The notes under the pieces are model-generated. The model had not been told where the DNA came from. It did no database searches and saw only the letters and a program-made list of their open reading frames with translations. From Romanomermis culicivorax (lineage: Eukaryota > Nematoda > Enoplea > Mermithida > Mermithidae), in contig CAWUHX010000152.1 of the NCBI GenBank assembly GCA_963922205.1, positions 186,001 through 250,000 on the forward strand: a stretch of 64,000 nucleotides of DNA. The letters are read 5' to 3'. How positions within the stretch are numbered: position 1 is the first letter of the stretch; each line of letters starts with the position of its first letter. Below, piece after piece: positions 33,840-47,728 of the stretch. Position numbers and translations under genes: made by a program.

Positions 33840-35655
33840 TTAGGGAGCATACATGTTATTAGGGGGAAGTGTTATAGGAATCCCGCAGAAATCGTTGGCC
33901 ATATAGCTAGCCATTGGGCGACGACACCCCCAGGATTTTCTAATCCTATGGCTAGCAATTTGGTAGTTATAAAGCTTCCATAATCTAATACTGAAAAATA
34001 TCAATTTGTGAACTAAAAATGGTTAGGAACGTCAATTTTCTCGGCGCCTCGCGCCATGGCTTGCTGTTGGACGAAGACACCCCCAGGATTTTCCAATCCT
34101 ATGGCTAGCGATTTGGTAGTCATGAACCTCCCATAATTTTGGTGGGAAAAATACTGAAAAATGTCAATATTTGAACTAAAAATGGTTAGAAACGTCAGTT
34201 TTCTCGGCGCCTCGCGCAATGAATACATTTCTTACGGTTCATCGGACGTTTCTGATGAAAAATCGGATTTTTTATCCTATCAGAGACACCCCTCTAAAAT
34301 TTTAGGGAATCAGTCACCCCTCGGTCTCAAGAAAGTCGACCGAACCATCCTACCCTGGCTGGATAATGGCCAAAACACCATCCCCGAAACACCATTTTCG
34401 AAAACACGATCCATGAAAAGCCATTGTTTCCCAATTTATGCTATTTTGATATGACCTTCGCTCATAAAGAATTTTTGTCGTGCAAGTCTCAGCGCATTCT
34501 CGACTCAAGTCAACACTCAATACATAATCATTATATCTGTGAACATCATAGACTAAAAGAATGGAGTTCACGCCCACTACGTATTAGAGATGTATCGGGT
34601 ACCCGGACCCGAAACAAAAACCGAAATTACCCGACTATTTTGTGGGACCCGGACCCGATATTTTCAAAATATGCTACCCGATACATCTTTACTAGTACTT
34701 CATTTTGATTACGTATGTGAAAAATGCCTCATTTTTTTGCGCTTGAACGAAGAGGACCGTTTGCTTTTTATAAAGTCTTTGGAACACAAAGAAGTACCTA
34801 CAAAAATCAGTAGTTCTGTACAGCAGGGTTTTTTTGTACATGACCCATTTGCACATGCACAAACGACAGCCAATATTTCATTTGTACGATTTGTACACAA
34901 CAAAATGGGTATAAATAAGTAACCTGTGTTCCTCTATGTCATGGCCAAAGAATACTAACCAAATTTCAAATTTTATTTATAACTACAAAAACATCCATTA
35001 AAATTGAAATTTCCGAGTTTCAAGTCTAATTTACCAGCATTGTGGAACAATTTGTCTGGAAAACTATCCAATCAATAGCATAATGAATTTGCATTAGATG
35101 ATACACCGATGGTTAAGTCCTCGATGATGACAAGTGGAAGCCGAAAAAAGATGTGAATCTTTCCAGCGCGAAGCGCGGGAAAAATTTTTTGTGTGTTGAC
35201 CTTCGGCGACGCTAGAAAATCAATTTTCCAAACATTTATTTCAAGAATTAGATTCGAATTTAGTGTTCATAAGTCGTAATCTTTAAAATTTTATTAAAAT
35301 TTTTAAACCAGTAATTTATTCGCTAACTCTCATGAATTTGGCCGAAAAGATATGAGTGGAAGAGTAGAAATTTCCGAAAACTACATCCATGAAGCTTCCG
35401 AATTGATTTTACGTTGAGAAAGGAATAATCGCTTCAAAAAGTTTACAGACCTGACGTATTGATCTTTCTCAAAAAATGTTTCAATGCAAAATCTTCATTC
35501 AATATCAAGATAAAATATTGAAGATTACCATTTAAAACATAAGATAATATGTTTGAGATGATGAAAACTATCATACATTAAAGGATAGGTGAGGATAAAC
35601 ATTCTGAAAGCCGCGCCTGAGCTAGGCAATACATATTAGTCGGATCACCCCATAG

Positions 35656-35864
35656 CATACCTGTACTTGGGGGTGGGGAGGTTGGGGGGGGGACCTCCTT
35701 CAACTTGGCCAACCCTGTACCCAAAATCATCCATCCACCCCCCCAACCCCCCAGTTTGGAAAAAATTAGAAAAATTTGCAAAAAAGTGTATGTTTTTTGG
35801 CCTTTTTTGGGAAAAATTTCGACTTTTTTCTACCCCCCAACTGGTCGGAGGTCTTACAGGTATG
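35656..35864. mobile_element. CATACCTGT-ended MITE, 209 bp
   Basis: Ends are CATACCTGTACTTGGGG and CTTACAGGTATG. The flanks CCCCATAG (35648-35655) and CTCCATAG (35865-35872) agree at 7 of 8. Inverted relative to the copy at 29143-29365. Confidence 0.82.
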
Positions 35865-36871
35865 CTCCATAGGGAGGGGTATTAGGGGGTATTAACCCCT
35901 ACCTAGAGTCCTAGAAATCGATCACTGATTGCTTAATTTTGAAACAAAATGACTTGTTCAGTGTACATTTTGCTACACTACACCCACAAATTTTCAATTT
36001 CACCCCTACCCGAAAAACTAGACCTTGGGAACCTCTGATACTAATGATTATTAAAGTTTATGAACGAGATTATGAACTTCTAAAATGCACCAACATGCAT
36101 ATTTTCAGCACCTTATCCCCGAAATTTTCTTCCTCAAACGGGGAAAGAGCCGTTTACATTGTACAAATGACTACCTCAATTTCGTTTGCCCCAAAAAGTT
36201 TTCATTTGTCTCCGGCAAAAAACACTGATGTACAGCTGTCAATTTTTCCAATTTCATACATCAAAATCATTTATGCAATATATACATTTTCAAAAATATG
36301 GACACCGCAAACATATTTTTCTAATACTGATACCCCCTCTCAAAAAACAAACGAAATAGCAGTTTTTTTAAAAGTGCCCACTTACTTCTTTCCTTCAAAT
36401 TGGCTTACCCATTACGACACTTCCCAAAATTTTGTGTACCAGTACGCCATTTTTGTCCCATTTCATCCGACTAGCAGTCATTCTCACCGAGATAGTAAAT
36501 GAATGTTGAAACATAAGACCGAGGTAATATTCCTATCAGACGTACCCATAAGGACGGGTATGAGGGGGGGGGGTATTACCCTTGGCTAAAGCCATATTGA
36601 TCACTGGGTGCCTAATTTCGAGACAAAATTAAGTGTTTAGTGGACATTTAGCTACACTATCCTGAAAATTTTCAACTTTACCCCTACCTGAAAAACCTGA
36701 GATTGGGGGCCTTTGTCCCCTATGGGTGCTCTGTATCTGACAATTTTCTCTTCGGGCCATGGAGTATCCGGGGTCTGAGGTAAGGGGACTACCCAGAACC
36801 ACTATCCCCTATGTGAATGTATTTTCTGACCCCTAACATGGCCGCAGGGCGACCCGGCATCAGGTACGTGT

Positions 36872-37265
36872 CATACATGTGATTGGGGGGTGGGGAGTGC
36901 TACGTGAACCCCCCCCCAGAAATCGTCGACCATATGGCTAGCCATTGGGTGACCGCCCCCCAGGATTTTCTAATCCTATGGCTAGCCATGGGGTAGCGTA
37001 TGGACCCCCATACTTTTGGTCGGGAAAATGTCAATTTTTGAACAAAAAATTGTCAAAAACGTCAATTTTCTCGGCGCTTCGCGACACAAATACATTTTTT
37101 ATCATTTTTTAGACAAAAATTACTATTTTTCAAACTCTTTTTCGTGAAAAAATCGAATTTTTTTCCTTCAGAGACCCCTCCCCCCAAAATTTTGGGAATT
37201 ACTGACCCTCGGCCCAAAAAAATTGGCCCAACCCCCCCAGACCTCGGGGCTCCGTTACATGTATG
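36872..37265. mobile_element. CATACATGT-ended MITE, 394 bp
   Basis: Ends are CATACATGTGATTGGGG and CCGTTACATGTATG. The flanks GTACGTGT and GTACGTCC agree at 6 of 8. Inside is an ATGGCTAGCCAT palindrome, the CAGAAATCGTCGAC block and a CGGCGCTTCGCG hairpin remnant. Related pieces occur at 33846, 38500-40232, 42650-42920 and 44080-44295. Confidence 0.65.
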
Positions 37266-37536
37266 GTACGTCCTACATCTACGAGTGTAGAACGTGAAGA
37301 ATTGCGCCATCTGAGTCATTAAGGCAACTCAACTCTTGAGTAATACAAATAAAGGCACATCAGAACTTACATGAATCGATTTAACGTCTGAGATTAATAT
37401 TTCATATGTCAGTGAGAGTTAGAGCAATAATTTCATTTTTGCAGGGAAGCAGGACTGTCAGGCCATTAGAAATCTATTCTATGAAAAAGCTAATGTATTC
37501 TAGGACTAGTAGACTATAAACAACATATTTTCTCAC

Positions 37537-37695
37537 CTCCATCCAGCTAAAATCGTGGTTGATAACTAAGGCCAAAACAACGCAGGGAACGACTAAAAAT
37601 TCGATACGGAAAGTGTCGTGATTCTTATCGTATGTCGCTTTAAATTTGTAGAAAATCAAAAATACGGTGCCGATTGATGCAATAATAAAAACGGC
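37537..37695 (-). CDS. KdelR: KDEL receptor exon 3
   Basis: It encodes residues 65-117: AVFIIASIGTVFLIFYKF, then KATYDKNHDTFRIEFLVV and NHDFSWME. The acceptor TTTTTTATCAG precedes GCC, and the donor GTGAGA follows GAG, with both boundaries in phase 0. The KATYDxNHDTFRxEFLVVP block is a family hallmark between transmembrane segments. Confidence 0.96.
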
Positions 37696-40600
37696 CTGAT
37701 AAAAAAGGGGACAAAAGCCATGAGTTATAAGAATGACGTCAACTTCGGGAGTTCAAAAATGAGCCTTTACTTTAGCTAATAGACGTACTTCGACCAAGGC
37801 TGTGGGTGCAGGATTTTCTGTTTTTTGGGTTTATGCTTCAACGTCTGAGTTTTTGTATACTTGAGTTGGTTTTTACGAAGCTATATTAGTTGAAAAAAAA
37901 CTGAGTTTGTAGGGCCACATTGTCACATCGAGTTTTCAATGCATGATGCGTAGTTCATTAGTATCGAGTATTAGTAAAAATCAGTCAACAAGCAGCGTAG
38001 CCGTAATTGCCTGTTTAATGGTTAAAATAGAGCTAGGAACCGTATCATACTTGTGCTTGATCAGCCAGCCTGGTGAGCGGGCACACCGAGATTTTGGCAG
38101 GGTAGTAAATACATATTACCTGATCTAGTCAAAAAACCCAAGCAGAGAAAAATGATTTGGTTGGTGGTAACTGGGTTCTCCTCAAAAAGCGGGAGTAGAG
38201 CAGCTTCTGGGGTGAAAAGACATCTTGTTTTCTGCCCGAATTCCATGGGCAGTAAATGAACATCCGGCAAGCCCGCAATACGCCGGTGTGCAGTGAATCA
38301 TTTACTGCTTCCGAGCATGATATTTTTATATAGAAATCATGGCACACACTGTAAACTCAAGTTTTATATATAGATGTGAACTTATCAGTTTTAAATAAGG
38401 AAATTCGTTTTCACAGTAGAACATAGTTTCAGAAATTTGTAGGGAAAAGCTACAGTTAAGGCCTTGTCATACTTCAAAGCTCTTACTCATACTAAGAAGC
38501 ATACATGTAATTGGGGGGGGGGGAATGCTATGAGAACCCCCCCCCCAGAAATCGTCGACCATATGGCTAGCCATTGGACGACCGCCCCCCAGGATTTTCA
38601 AATCCAATGCTAGCCATATTGTAGCTGTAGGGCAGGGTTTTTTTTCCGCACGCCTTCATCCGCACTGTGGGGAAATGACCCAAAATTTTTTCCGCACACG
38701 AAAATTTTTTCCTTTCGAAGTTTAAATCATTTGAAAAATGTGTGAAATGAGCGAAAATTATAGATTGCTAGGAAAATAATGGAAAGTATCTATTTTTCTA
38801 GCTCAAAAACATTATTTTAGATTGATTGAGCAAAATTAATAGTTGCTGCTGTCATTTCTGTGATTAGAGCTGAAGATTTAAAGATTTCAATTGATTTTCC
38901 AATTGATTCAATTTCTACATTTTGATATTCTAGAATGTGGAAAATGAGCCTTTTCAACCTTTATCTCCAAAATAAAAGGTTTGCATTTTCAGTCGAAAAT
39001 CGTGTAGTTTCCCAATGGCAAAATGTGTGTTCACAAAGTTCAGAAACCTTCAAGTGAGAGAAAGAATTCATGAAAATCAATATTAAATCTCAATTTTCAA
39101 CAAAATCCGAACCTATATAGTCCGTTTTTTACAAAATGCTTCCAAATTGTAAAAGTAACACGAATCAGTACTGTCGTATAAATCTTTAACATAGAGCTCT
39201 TGCTTTAAAATTTCTCACTCGAAAAATTTTAAAGGTTAGGTCAGTATGCTCACTAATTTCCAGTCCTATATGATATATTGTTTTTCAGAAAGTCGTGAAA
39301 ATCTGAAATACTAATTGCTTTCCACCTTCCTTAGTTAGAAGCATTTCAATAAAAAAAAACTATAATACTGAAGATTACAAATTGATGAATGGGATGAGAA
39401 ACTTCAAATCATGAAAACCATGCACACTTAACTTCTGATGCGTCACACCAGAAAATTTTTGAACAAAGGAGCTACTGAAATGTTGGAAAATGTATTCTGG
39501 AGATAATTTGTAATACTTTCGGTTTAGATTTTTCCTAGAAAAATGATGGTATTAAATAAATGTGTGGAGAAATGTGGGAAAAATCAGCAAATTCATATGA
39601 AAATTCCAATTCACACTACAAAGTGACGAGTTTTACTCACTCTAGCAGAGACATATAAGATTAATGGAAACAATCAGGGACAACCGAGAAATCAAACTAA
39701 ATTTCTTTCTGGCTATGCTTCAGCTTAATTGTAGTTGATATTATGAATTATTCTCATTGCCGGCGCGGAGCGCCGGAAAAAATTGAGATTTTGACCACCT
39801 AAATTGCACCAAAATGCACCTTTTCATCAATGCCAGCAGTAGAAACGCCCAAAGAAATTTCCGATGTGTGCAGAAAATGCCCAAAAATTTTTCCGCACAG
39901 CCCAAAAAAGTCCGCACTGTGCGGAAAAAAACCTGCTGTAGGGACCCCCCTACTTCGGAAAAATACTGAAAAATGTCAATTTTTCGATCAAAAATGTTGA
40001 TTCTTGAACAAAAATGTGGATTTTCTGAGCTCTTCGCGCCATAAATACAATTTTCGGCCATTTTAGACAAAACTTAATATTTTTTGAACTATTTTTCGGA
40101 CTTTTTTCGCGCAAAAAATAGAGTTTCTTTTGCTTGAGAGACCCCGCCCCGAATTTCTGGAATTACTGACCCCCGGCCAAAAAAAAGTCGCCCGACCCCC
40201 TCCCCAGACCTCGGGGCCCCGTCACATGTATGGGTGGGAAAGAACATTTTCTTGTTCGTGAGAACGAAAAGAAGGGTCTTCTAACATCCAAGCAGCATAC
40301 TCTTTAGTCTATATTAGTCGAATGAAATTATTTGCTTGGACAGCATTTTTAAAAGTTTTAATGTTACTTCTTTGGAATCAAATATGCTTCGTCTAGAGAG
40401 ATCGTCTAACTACCCATAATTTTCATTCATATGACGTATATATTTCTCTTCTTTCTTCCCCATTATCCTTCGTCATCTTCTCAATAATTGCCGGGGCTCA
40501 GCGAAAATCTGCTGGAGGTCAATCAAACTCTGTTGAGGATCAATAACCCCATAGCCACACCTGCATGTTTGGGACGCATCAAATATCAGAAAATTATAGA

Positions 40601-41104
40601 AATATGAAATACTTGCTTTGCACTTTTTCATTCACAAGCATTTCCAGAAAAAGAGACTACAGGTTATATTATGGTCACATAATTTACAATAGAAATATGA
40701 ATGAGGAAAAATTATGAATATGCAAAATAGGTGTGAACAACTGTACTTAGCATATTAAAAAACAACAAAAAACAAGAGCACTTGCAAATTTTTTGAGCAC
40801 ATCTTTGTTCAGAGAGCAAAATCCGGAAGTCAAAAGGCGGCACCGCGCAGCGCGGCGCTGTGAAGTATGGCAGGGCCTTTACATTTGAGAAAGAAAAATA
40901 CTTTTTAAACGATTTTCTTTGAAAAAATATTTCGAATAATTTTCTACATTTTTTGATTGGTTCTAGTTTATAAATAACATATGTTACATACTTGCAATTT
41001 GGGGGATTGGGGAGAGAGACTCTTCTTTCAATTTGAAAAAATTTAGAATTCAAAATTTCATGTAGACAAAAACCAATTGAATCTATGAAACTAGTTCAAC
41101 TTAC
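37696..41104 (-). other. KdelR: KDEL receptor intron 2
   Basis: This 3.4-kb intron holds a CATACATGT-type element (38500-40232) interrupted by the CCGCAC hAT-like element 38633-39935, and the GC-palindrome repeat at 40715-40880. No exon-like sequence otherwise. Confidence 0.8.
38633..39935. mobile_element. hAT-like MITE, CCGCAC word, perfect 8-bp duplication
   Basis: Ends are CAGGGTTTTTTTTCCGCAC and GTGCGGAAAAAAACCTG. The duplication CTGTAGGG (38625-38632, 39936-39943) is exact. CCGCAC/GTGCGG recurs several times in the first and last 100 bp. A CCGGCGCGGAGCGCCGG hairpin lies near 39758. It is inserted in a CATACATGT-type repeat, whose sequence resumes after the duplication. Confidence 0.9.
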
Positions 41105-41205
41105 TTTCATCACCGAATTGTAGACCGAAATGAAATTGGTAAACAAATCCACATAACGAGTAATATAGACTAATGCAAACAAGATCTGAGTACGACCCGA
41201 AATTC
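41105..41205 (-). CDS. KdelR: KDEL receptor exon 2
   Basis: The exon completes Gly31 and encodes residues 32-64: [18 protein letters not shown] then [15 protein letters not shown]. The acceptor TTTTCAG precedes GA-ATT, and the donor GTAAGT follows AAA. It carries the family-invariant R47, Y48 and D50. The 101-bp length joins exon 1 (phase 1) and exon 3 (phase 0) exactly. Confidence 0.96.
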
Positions 41206-44200
41206 CTGAAAATTGGAAGAAAAATACAATAATGAATTGAATTTTTGTTTCTTGCTTTGTCATGAACAAGAGTGGCGTGATTATTTAAATAAGGAGAACA
41301 CATCTTCCCCCCATTCCGTACACTTGAAAAAATTGATATGCTCGGAAAACACGTTTTGGGATTATTTACAGGCTGGCTGAGAATCGGTTTTAGAATTTTG
41401 CATTGTGCAAAATTTCCTTGGTTTTTGCTTCGTATATTGATAATTTCTCTATTCTGAATGATTTTTTGCATTTTTGAGTTTATTTTTTGTCGTTTTGTTG
41501 AAACCTGTAGTTTTCTCGACTAGATTCCGACAATGTGCTGATCATTTCGAGCAGATCAGCAAAAAATCATATGAATTTCGCACTGAAAAAACAACCCAAA
41601 TTTCGAAATTAGATCAATCAGAAATGTAGATTTCAACCAGAGATCTATCATTGCTCAACTCACTAATATTATATCGTATTTGGGTCATGTTTGTACATTT
41701 TACATGGCACCTACCTTCCAAGTGCATGATTTAAACTTTGAATGTACGGACATGTCCATTTTAAATGAAAATCAGTCAAAAAGAACAGAGTAAAATTCAT
41801 TGTTTTTCTGTTGAACTGGAGCTAGGTACAGCACTGCATTGAAAAAACCCTTACTGAAAGCAAGATTTTTAGCACGAGTCCCATTAGCACTTATGCTAAT
41901 GGAAAAAACTTCATTAGTACAGTAGAAAAACACTGTTTTTTCCATAAATGGCCTTGTCTTTCCACAAACGTGAAACAAATTTTTGTAACTCTTGACAGAG
42001 TCTTCTTGATTAAAAATTTAGATTTATAGATTAGAGAAAGAACGAAGGTCAATCACAACGTTTATTTCCCTAATTAGCGGTTATTTAGGATCATCATCAT
42101 CATTATACTTATTGATCGTCATTATTCTCATCATTACTTTCACCGATGTCTTTATGACATGCAGATAAATTCTTCGGAGTATACTGAAATAATGCATTAG
42201 TACAAAATTTTGCAAAAGGTTTCAAAATTCCTTGTACACAAAGGTCTTTCTATAAAGGTGGAAAGAAGGTCGGGGAAAAACACTGTTGACAAAAGATACT
42301 TTGTTGGTGTCAAACTAATTTAAGGGTTTGTCAGTTCTGACAACCTGCTTCTACTGTATTATTGACTCATGAAATCATGCTTGATGTTGCTATCTTTAGC
42401 CAGAATAAGAGTCCCATCTGATTTTAACTAAATTAGCTCTTTCTTGCATAACGCACGTCGCTAAAGTCGCGTTCTGTTTGTTTAAAAGTTTACATGTTTT
42501 CATAGTATCTGGAACTGCGCTTTAACTTCTATATAAGTTCTCATTTGATTTTTTCAGAAAAGTACAATTACATTTACTACTCACTATTACTGATTTGTGT
42601 TAACCTCAGCGTATGTCGAAATAGTTGTTTTGAAATTGCTCAAATAGTGCCCGAGAGGTTAGAGCCGAAGCTTATTCGAGCCACAGTCGTTCATTTTTAA
42701 ACAAGAAATGGTCAAAAACGTTGATTTTGTCGGCGCTCCGAGCCATAAATACATTTTATAAGTTTTAAGTTAATATTTTTTTGGACCGTTTCTCCGACTG
42801 TTTCGTGAAAAATCGAATTTGTTTGCCTTCCGAGACCCCTCTGAAATTTTATGGAATCGGTGACTCCCGGCCCCAAAAAAATCACCCGACGGCAAGGACC
42901 TCGACGCCCCGGTACATGTCCTATACCACAAGGGTTTTTTTGTACATGACTCATTTGCACATGTATACAAACGACAGCCAATATTTCATTTGTACGATCT
43001 GCACATGACAAACATAGGTATAAACAAGTAACCCGTGTTCCTCTATGTCATGACCAAAGACTAAAAACCAAATCAGTGTAATTTTCAAATTTTATTTATA
43101 ACTAAAAAAATTCCTTAAAATTGAGCGAAAAATTGAAATTTTCTAGTTTCAAGTCTAATTTACAAGCATCATGGAACAATTTGTTTAGAAAACTATCCAA
43201 TAGCATAGTGAATTTGCATTAGATCATAAATCGATGGTTAATTCCTCCATGATGACAAGTGAAAGCCCAAAAAAGATGCGGATGTTTCCGGCGCGAAGCG
43301 CCAGAAAATTTTTTTGTGTACGGCGCTGGAAACGCTTCGGCGACGCTGGAAAATCAAATTTCCAAACATTTATTTGAAGCATTAGATTCGAATTCGGTGT
43401 TTAAAAGTCGTAATTTTTAAAATTTTATTATTTGAAAATTTTTAAACTAGTAATTTAATGTTAACTTTCATGAACTTGGCTGAAAAGATGAGTGGAAGAA
43501 AAAAAATTTCCGAAAACTACTTCCATGAAGCTTCCGAATTGATTTTACATTAAGAAAGGAATAATTGCCTCAAGAAATTTACAGACTTGACGTATTGATC
43601 TTTCTCAAGAAATGTTCCAATAAAAAACTGTGAATCTTCATTAAATATCAAGATAAAATATTGGACTACCACTTAGAACATGAGATAATACGTTTGAAAT
43701 GATGAAAACTATTACACATTAAATGATAGGTGAGGGTAGAAATTTTGAAAGCCGCATCTGAGCGAGGTAATACATAATAATGATTATTAAAGTTATAACC
43801 GGCGCCCAGCGCCGGATATTTTGAGATTATGTACTCCTAAAATGCACCAAAATGCATATTTTCTGTACCTTATCCCCAAAATGTTTTTCTATAAAGGGGA
43901 AAGATCCACAAATGACTACCTCAATTTCTTTTGCCCTAAAAAAATTTCATTTGCCTCCGGCAAAAAAACACACTGTATATCACTACCTCCAACTACATTA
44001 TGTGGGGATCGCTCCACACAGTTTGTCAATCATGACTATCCATATGGTAACCATAGGGACCTCAGATTTTTGATCGGATACAGGAAAAATGTGGATTTTT
44101 TTTATGAAAAATAATTTTTCAATAAAAAATGGTCAAAATTTACTATTTTTTAATCATTTATCGGACTTCTTTGGTGAAGGAATCGGAATTTTTTCTTCAG

Positions 44201-44680
44201 GAATCCGGCTTAAAATTTTACGGGAATAAATGACCCTTCGATCCGAAAAGGTCGACTGACCGTCGCGGACCTCGAGGCTCCGTTACATGTATGGACTCAA
44301 AGGATAAATAAATTCGTTGAAAAAACATTTTTTCCCTACCACATTCGTTTACAAACATTTTAGTTTTGGCTCGTTGAGTAGAAAGTCGGATTGGCCTGTA
44401 AAATATTGGTCCTATGAGCCAATTCGTCTGTGGGGAAAAAATTACCCTGCCTGGAGGCAGTGTTTATTTTTTTTGTACGAGACAAACATTTTTGGCTCCC
44501 TACAAAGATTTTTTTGGTAATCTTTGTAGAGATTGTATCGACATTATCTGGTCAGAAAACGATTCTCCAGGCTCTGGTATCAGAAAACACAGTAAAATTT
44601 TCCAGCGCGTCGAGCCGGATTTTATTTTATAATTCTTTGTAATGGTCTACCCACAATTTTTCTACAAATCGTGCTTTCTA

Positions 44681-47182
44681 CAGGGTTCATACAAAGTTGG
44701 AGAAAAAAAATTCCCTGTGTTTTCCAGGTTTTCCAGGTTGACAAATACAATTTTTCCAGGTTTCTATTATGATGAAATATACTATCCTGAAGAAAAATAC
44801 TGAATAATAGAAATATATGTGAGCTAAAGTATAATCAAAAATAGAGTACTAAATCAAAAAATTTATTTCAAATTATTGCGCAACCTAGCGCCGAAAAATT
44901 CTGATTCCGAGGCCTCTAAAACGTTGGAAAATCAATTTTTCAGCACATTCTTATGCAGCTACCGATGATCAATCGTGATCTTTTCACCATTTGATTGGTG
45001 GAAGCGTTAATACATTTTTCTAACGTTTTCGTATATCAAGAGCCAGTAATTTACCAATCATAATTATTTATGATATATATAAACCAACGTATAAACCAGT
45101 GTTTTTTTTGCACGAGCTGTTTCGCACGGTACAAAAAAATCACCAAAAAAGTTTTGCACGCCAAAAAATTTTTTGTACGCTAAATAAATAGTCACATTTT
45201 TCCACAAACTTTTCTTCCACAAATAAAGAAGTCAAATTTTTTTCCACATCAGTGTTTTTCTCGTCACTGGGCTTTCGCACATAATGACTTTGAATTACAC
45301 GAGAAATTGACGGTCAAGTCCTCTTGATGACAAGTGAGAGCCCAAAAAAGACAGTAATGTTTCCGACGCCAAGCGCCGGAAAAATTTTTTCGGTATTGAC
45401 ATTCAGCGACACTATAAAATCAATTTTCTGAACATTTATTTCAAGAATTAGATTTGAATTCAGTGTTCAAAGTCGTAATTTTTAGAATTTAATTATTTGA
45501 AAAATTTTTAAACCAGTAATTTATTCGTTAACTCTCATGAACTTGGCCGAAAAGATATATATGAAGGAAAGAGTAGAAATTTCCGAAAACTTCTTCCATG
45601 AAGCTTCCGAATTGATTTTACGTTAAGAAAGGAATAATCGCTTCAAAAAGTTACGTATTGATCCTTCTCAAAAAATGTGTCAAGGAAAAAATGTGAATCT
45701 TCATTAAATATCAAGATAAAATATTGAAGATTACCAATTAAAACATGAGATAATACGTTTAGGATGATGAAAATAGATTAAGTAATAAGTGAAGGTATAG
45801 ACATGCTAGAAGCTGCGCCTGCGCTAGGAAATAAATAATAATGCTTATTAAAGTTATAACCGGCGCGAAGCGCCGGAAAATTTTGAGATTTGCACCTACT
45901 AAAATGCACCGAATTCCATCTTTTCTATATGAAAACACCAAATTTTTTTCACACTTAATAAATATTTTTTTGCACGGTGCAAAAAATCTGAGTTTTGCAC
46001 GAGCGGAAAAAGTTTTGCACAGTGCAAAAAAACACTGGTATAAACCATGAAAAAGTGTGATAGATATTTTACTTCGGACTCGGATATCGATCGGTAATTA
46101 ATGCGGTGCAGAGCATCAGAAAAAATTTGGATTTTGATATTCTATATCGTTGGAAAATGACCATTTTTAATATCTATTTCCTGCCTGACAAGTTTAATTT
46201 TTCATTGAATTCAACATGTTTTCAGTCAGGCAAACTAAAATTCAAAAATTAAGCAAGCAGCAATGAATTGAATGACTTTTTCAGACAGAAGATCCTCTGC
46301 TATTGTCCCACGCTTAATCATTTTCCCAATGCAAAAAGTTATCTTCACGAAAGTCGAAAATTCTAAGGAACCACAAAATGATTTTGTGGAAATAATCTAG
46401 AAAAATCTAGGTTTTAGTCAAATATCTGAAAAAACAATACAAGGTCAAACATTCATCCATAACATGCTGATGTTTAAAAGCTATAAGCCAGCGTAAGCTA
46501 GGCCGACATTTTCCAACCGCACAACAGAAATGATAACAAGAATCATAAGTGACTTGAAATCCGGCGCGGAGCGCCGGAAAATTTTCGATATGTTTTCTTA
46601 AAAACGCATAAGAATGCATCTCCGGACAGGAAACTCACCCAATCAAAAGGGTCGTTAGTGTCTAATTTTTATAAGCCATGTTGGCTTGTGCCCCTAAATT
46701 TTTAGGAATCACTCAGTTTTTAGAGGCCATGGCTCCTAATTAACCTTAAAACACCCTGGCCAGACTCGATTTTTTTCGCTCGCAAATATGAATGCTCTAT
46801 ATAGCCGAAAACATTTTATTGATTAGTCTCCAATTTTCTGGCATAAATGAGGAGTTTGAATGTTTTCTCGAATATTACCCTTACAATCCAATTGAAACGC
46901 TGACTTTGACGTAATAATTTAAAGGCTAAATTAAAAGTTGAAGTTGAAAACCTAAAAAAAACAATCTCAAATACTCGATGATTTTAAGCAATTTCACTTT
47001 CAATGTGCATAGTCGAATAAGAAAACTCGCCGCAGCGCGGCGAAAAAATTTGACGATTTTCCTCTACTTTTCAACACAAAATAATTATTTTTCCACAAAA
47101 TTCCCTGTGTTTTCCAGGTTTTCCAGACCTGAAAAAAAATTCCCTGTGTTTTCCAGGTTTTCCAGGTTGTGTATGAACCCTG
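44681..47182. mobile_element. 1.55-kb element with 6-bp duplication, copy 1 (carries nested MITE)
   Basis: Ends are CAGGGTTCATACAAAG and GTGTATGAACCCTG; the duplication TTTCTA (44675-44680, 47183-47188) is exact. Near both ends the words CCTGTG and TTTTCCAGG recur. With the nested element 45097-46037 and its duplication removed the length is about 1,553 bp, matching copy 2. Contains a CCGGCGCGGAGCGCCGG hairpin near 46561. No coding capacity seen. Confidence 0.88.
45097..46037. mobile_element. hAT-like MITE, GCAC word, with a documented empty site
   Basis: Ends are CAGTGTTTTTTTTGCACG and CAGTGCAAAAAAACACTG. The duplication GTATAAAC (45089-45096, 46038-46045) is exact and fits nTnnnnAn. The same position in copy 2 of the host element (about 48539) carries a single GTATAAAC and no insert, so boundaries and target duplication are proven within the window. 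The body has two GC hairpins (about 45363 and 45861). Confidence 0.95.
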
Positions 47183-47259
47183 TTTCTAGAGAAAAAATTT
47201 CTGGAAAAGGGGAAAAAATGTTGGTAGTCCTGCATGGAAAAGACAAATTTTGGTGCATT

Positions 47260-47728
47260 TGTTGGGGATGTACTCATGGTAGGAGTCATTCGACATCTAT
47301 GCAAAATTGGTGAATTGGGCAAAGCGGAGTAGCCGACAGCACTGACCTATTTACATAACATTTGTATTATTATTAATAATATTATTACTTAAGCGGAAGG
47401 GGCGCCGAATTGCTGGACTCCATGCCAAGGCAGGTGATTGGTCTTTCAGAAATTATTGTAGTGAGTGTTTCTAGTGTTTTGTGTTAGCCTGCAGAAAGCA
47501 TCTGGGGCAACCCTGATTGCTTTTCGATTGCAAGCTTGTGTCATTCCAGTTACTTATTAGTGACTGAAGATTATGTTTAGTTCTGCTAGATGCTAGAGAA
47601 CTGTTGCACTGTGTTCAGCCTATTACCCATAGGAAGCTCCCTTGAGTAACCTACGGGTAAAAGCAAGTAGACTCTTTAGTTATATTGCTGACGTCTTCCG
47701 ACCTAAGCAGAGACCTTAATATATAACA
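47260..47728 (+). mobile_element. Solo LTR of the Ty3/gypsy-like family
   Basis: This 469-bp LTR starts TGTTGGGGATGTACTC and ends ATATAACA, related to the LTRs at 2655 and 12926 but clearly diverged. The 4-bp duplication CATT (47256-47259, 47729-47732) is exact, and no internal element sequence remains, as after LTR-LTR recombination. It lies in KDEL receptor intron 1, opposite to the gene. Confidence 0.92.

Larger units (their letters stand above)
31678..37536 (-). other. KdelR: KDEL receptor intron 3, filled with nested DNA elements
   Basis: This 5.9-kb intron has standard splice ends. It holds the nested pair 32061-33839 and 32187-32929, a tandem duplication at about 33915-34230, a left-end fragment CAGGGTTTTTTTGTACATG at 34826, and MITEs 35656-35864 and 36872-37265. 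The open stretch 35939-36502 is repeat-derived. Confidence 0.8.

Noticed and set aside
35939-36502. 187-codon open frame on the plus strand
   Set aside because: It runs through repeat-body sequence shared with 43850-43990, is low in domain-like features, and lies in a KDEL receptor intron. Chance opening in AT-rich DNA.
41937-42291. Possible hAT-like element between two CACTG sites
   Set aside because: Both sites have the same orientation, so they do not form inverted ends, and no duplication is visible.
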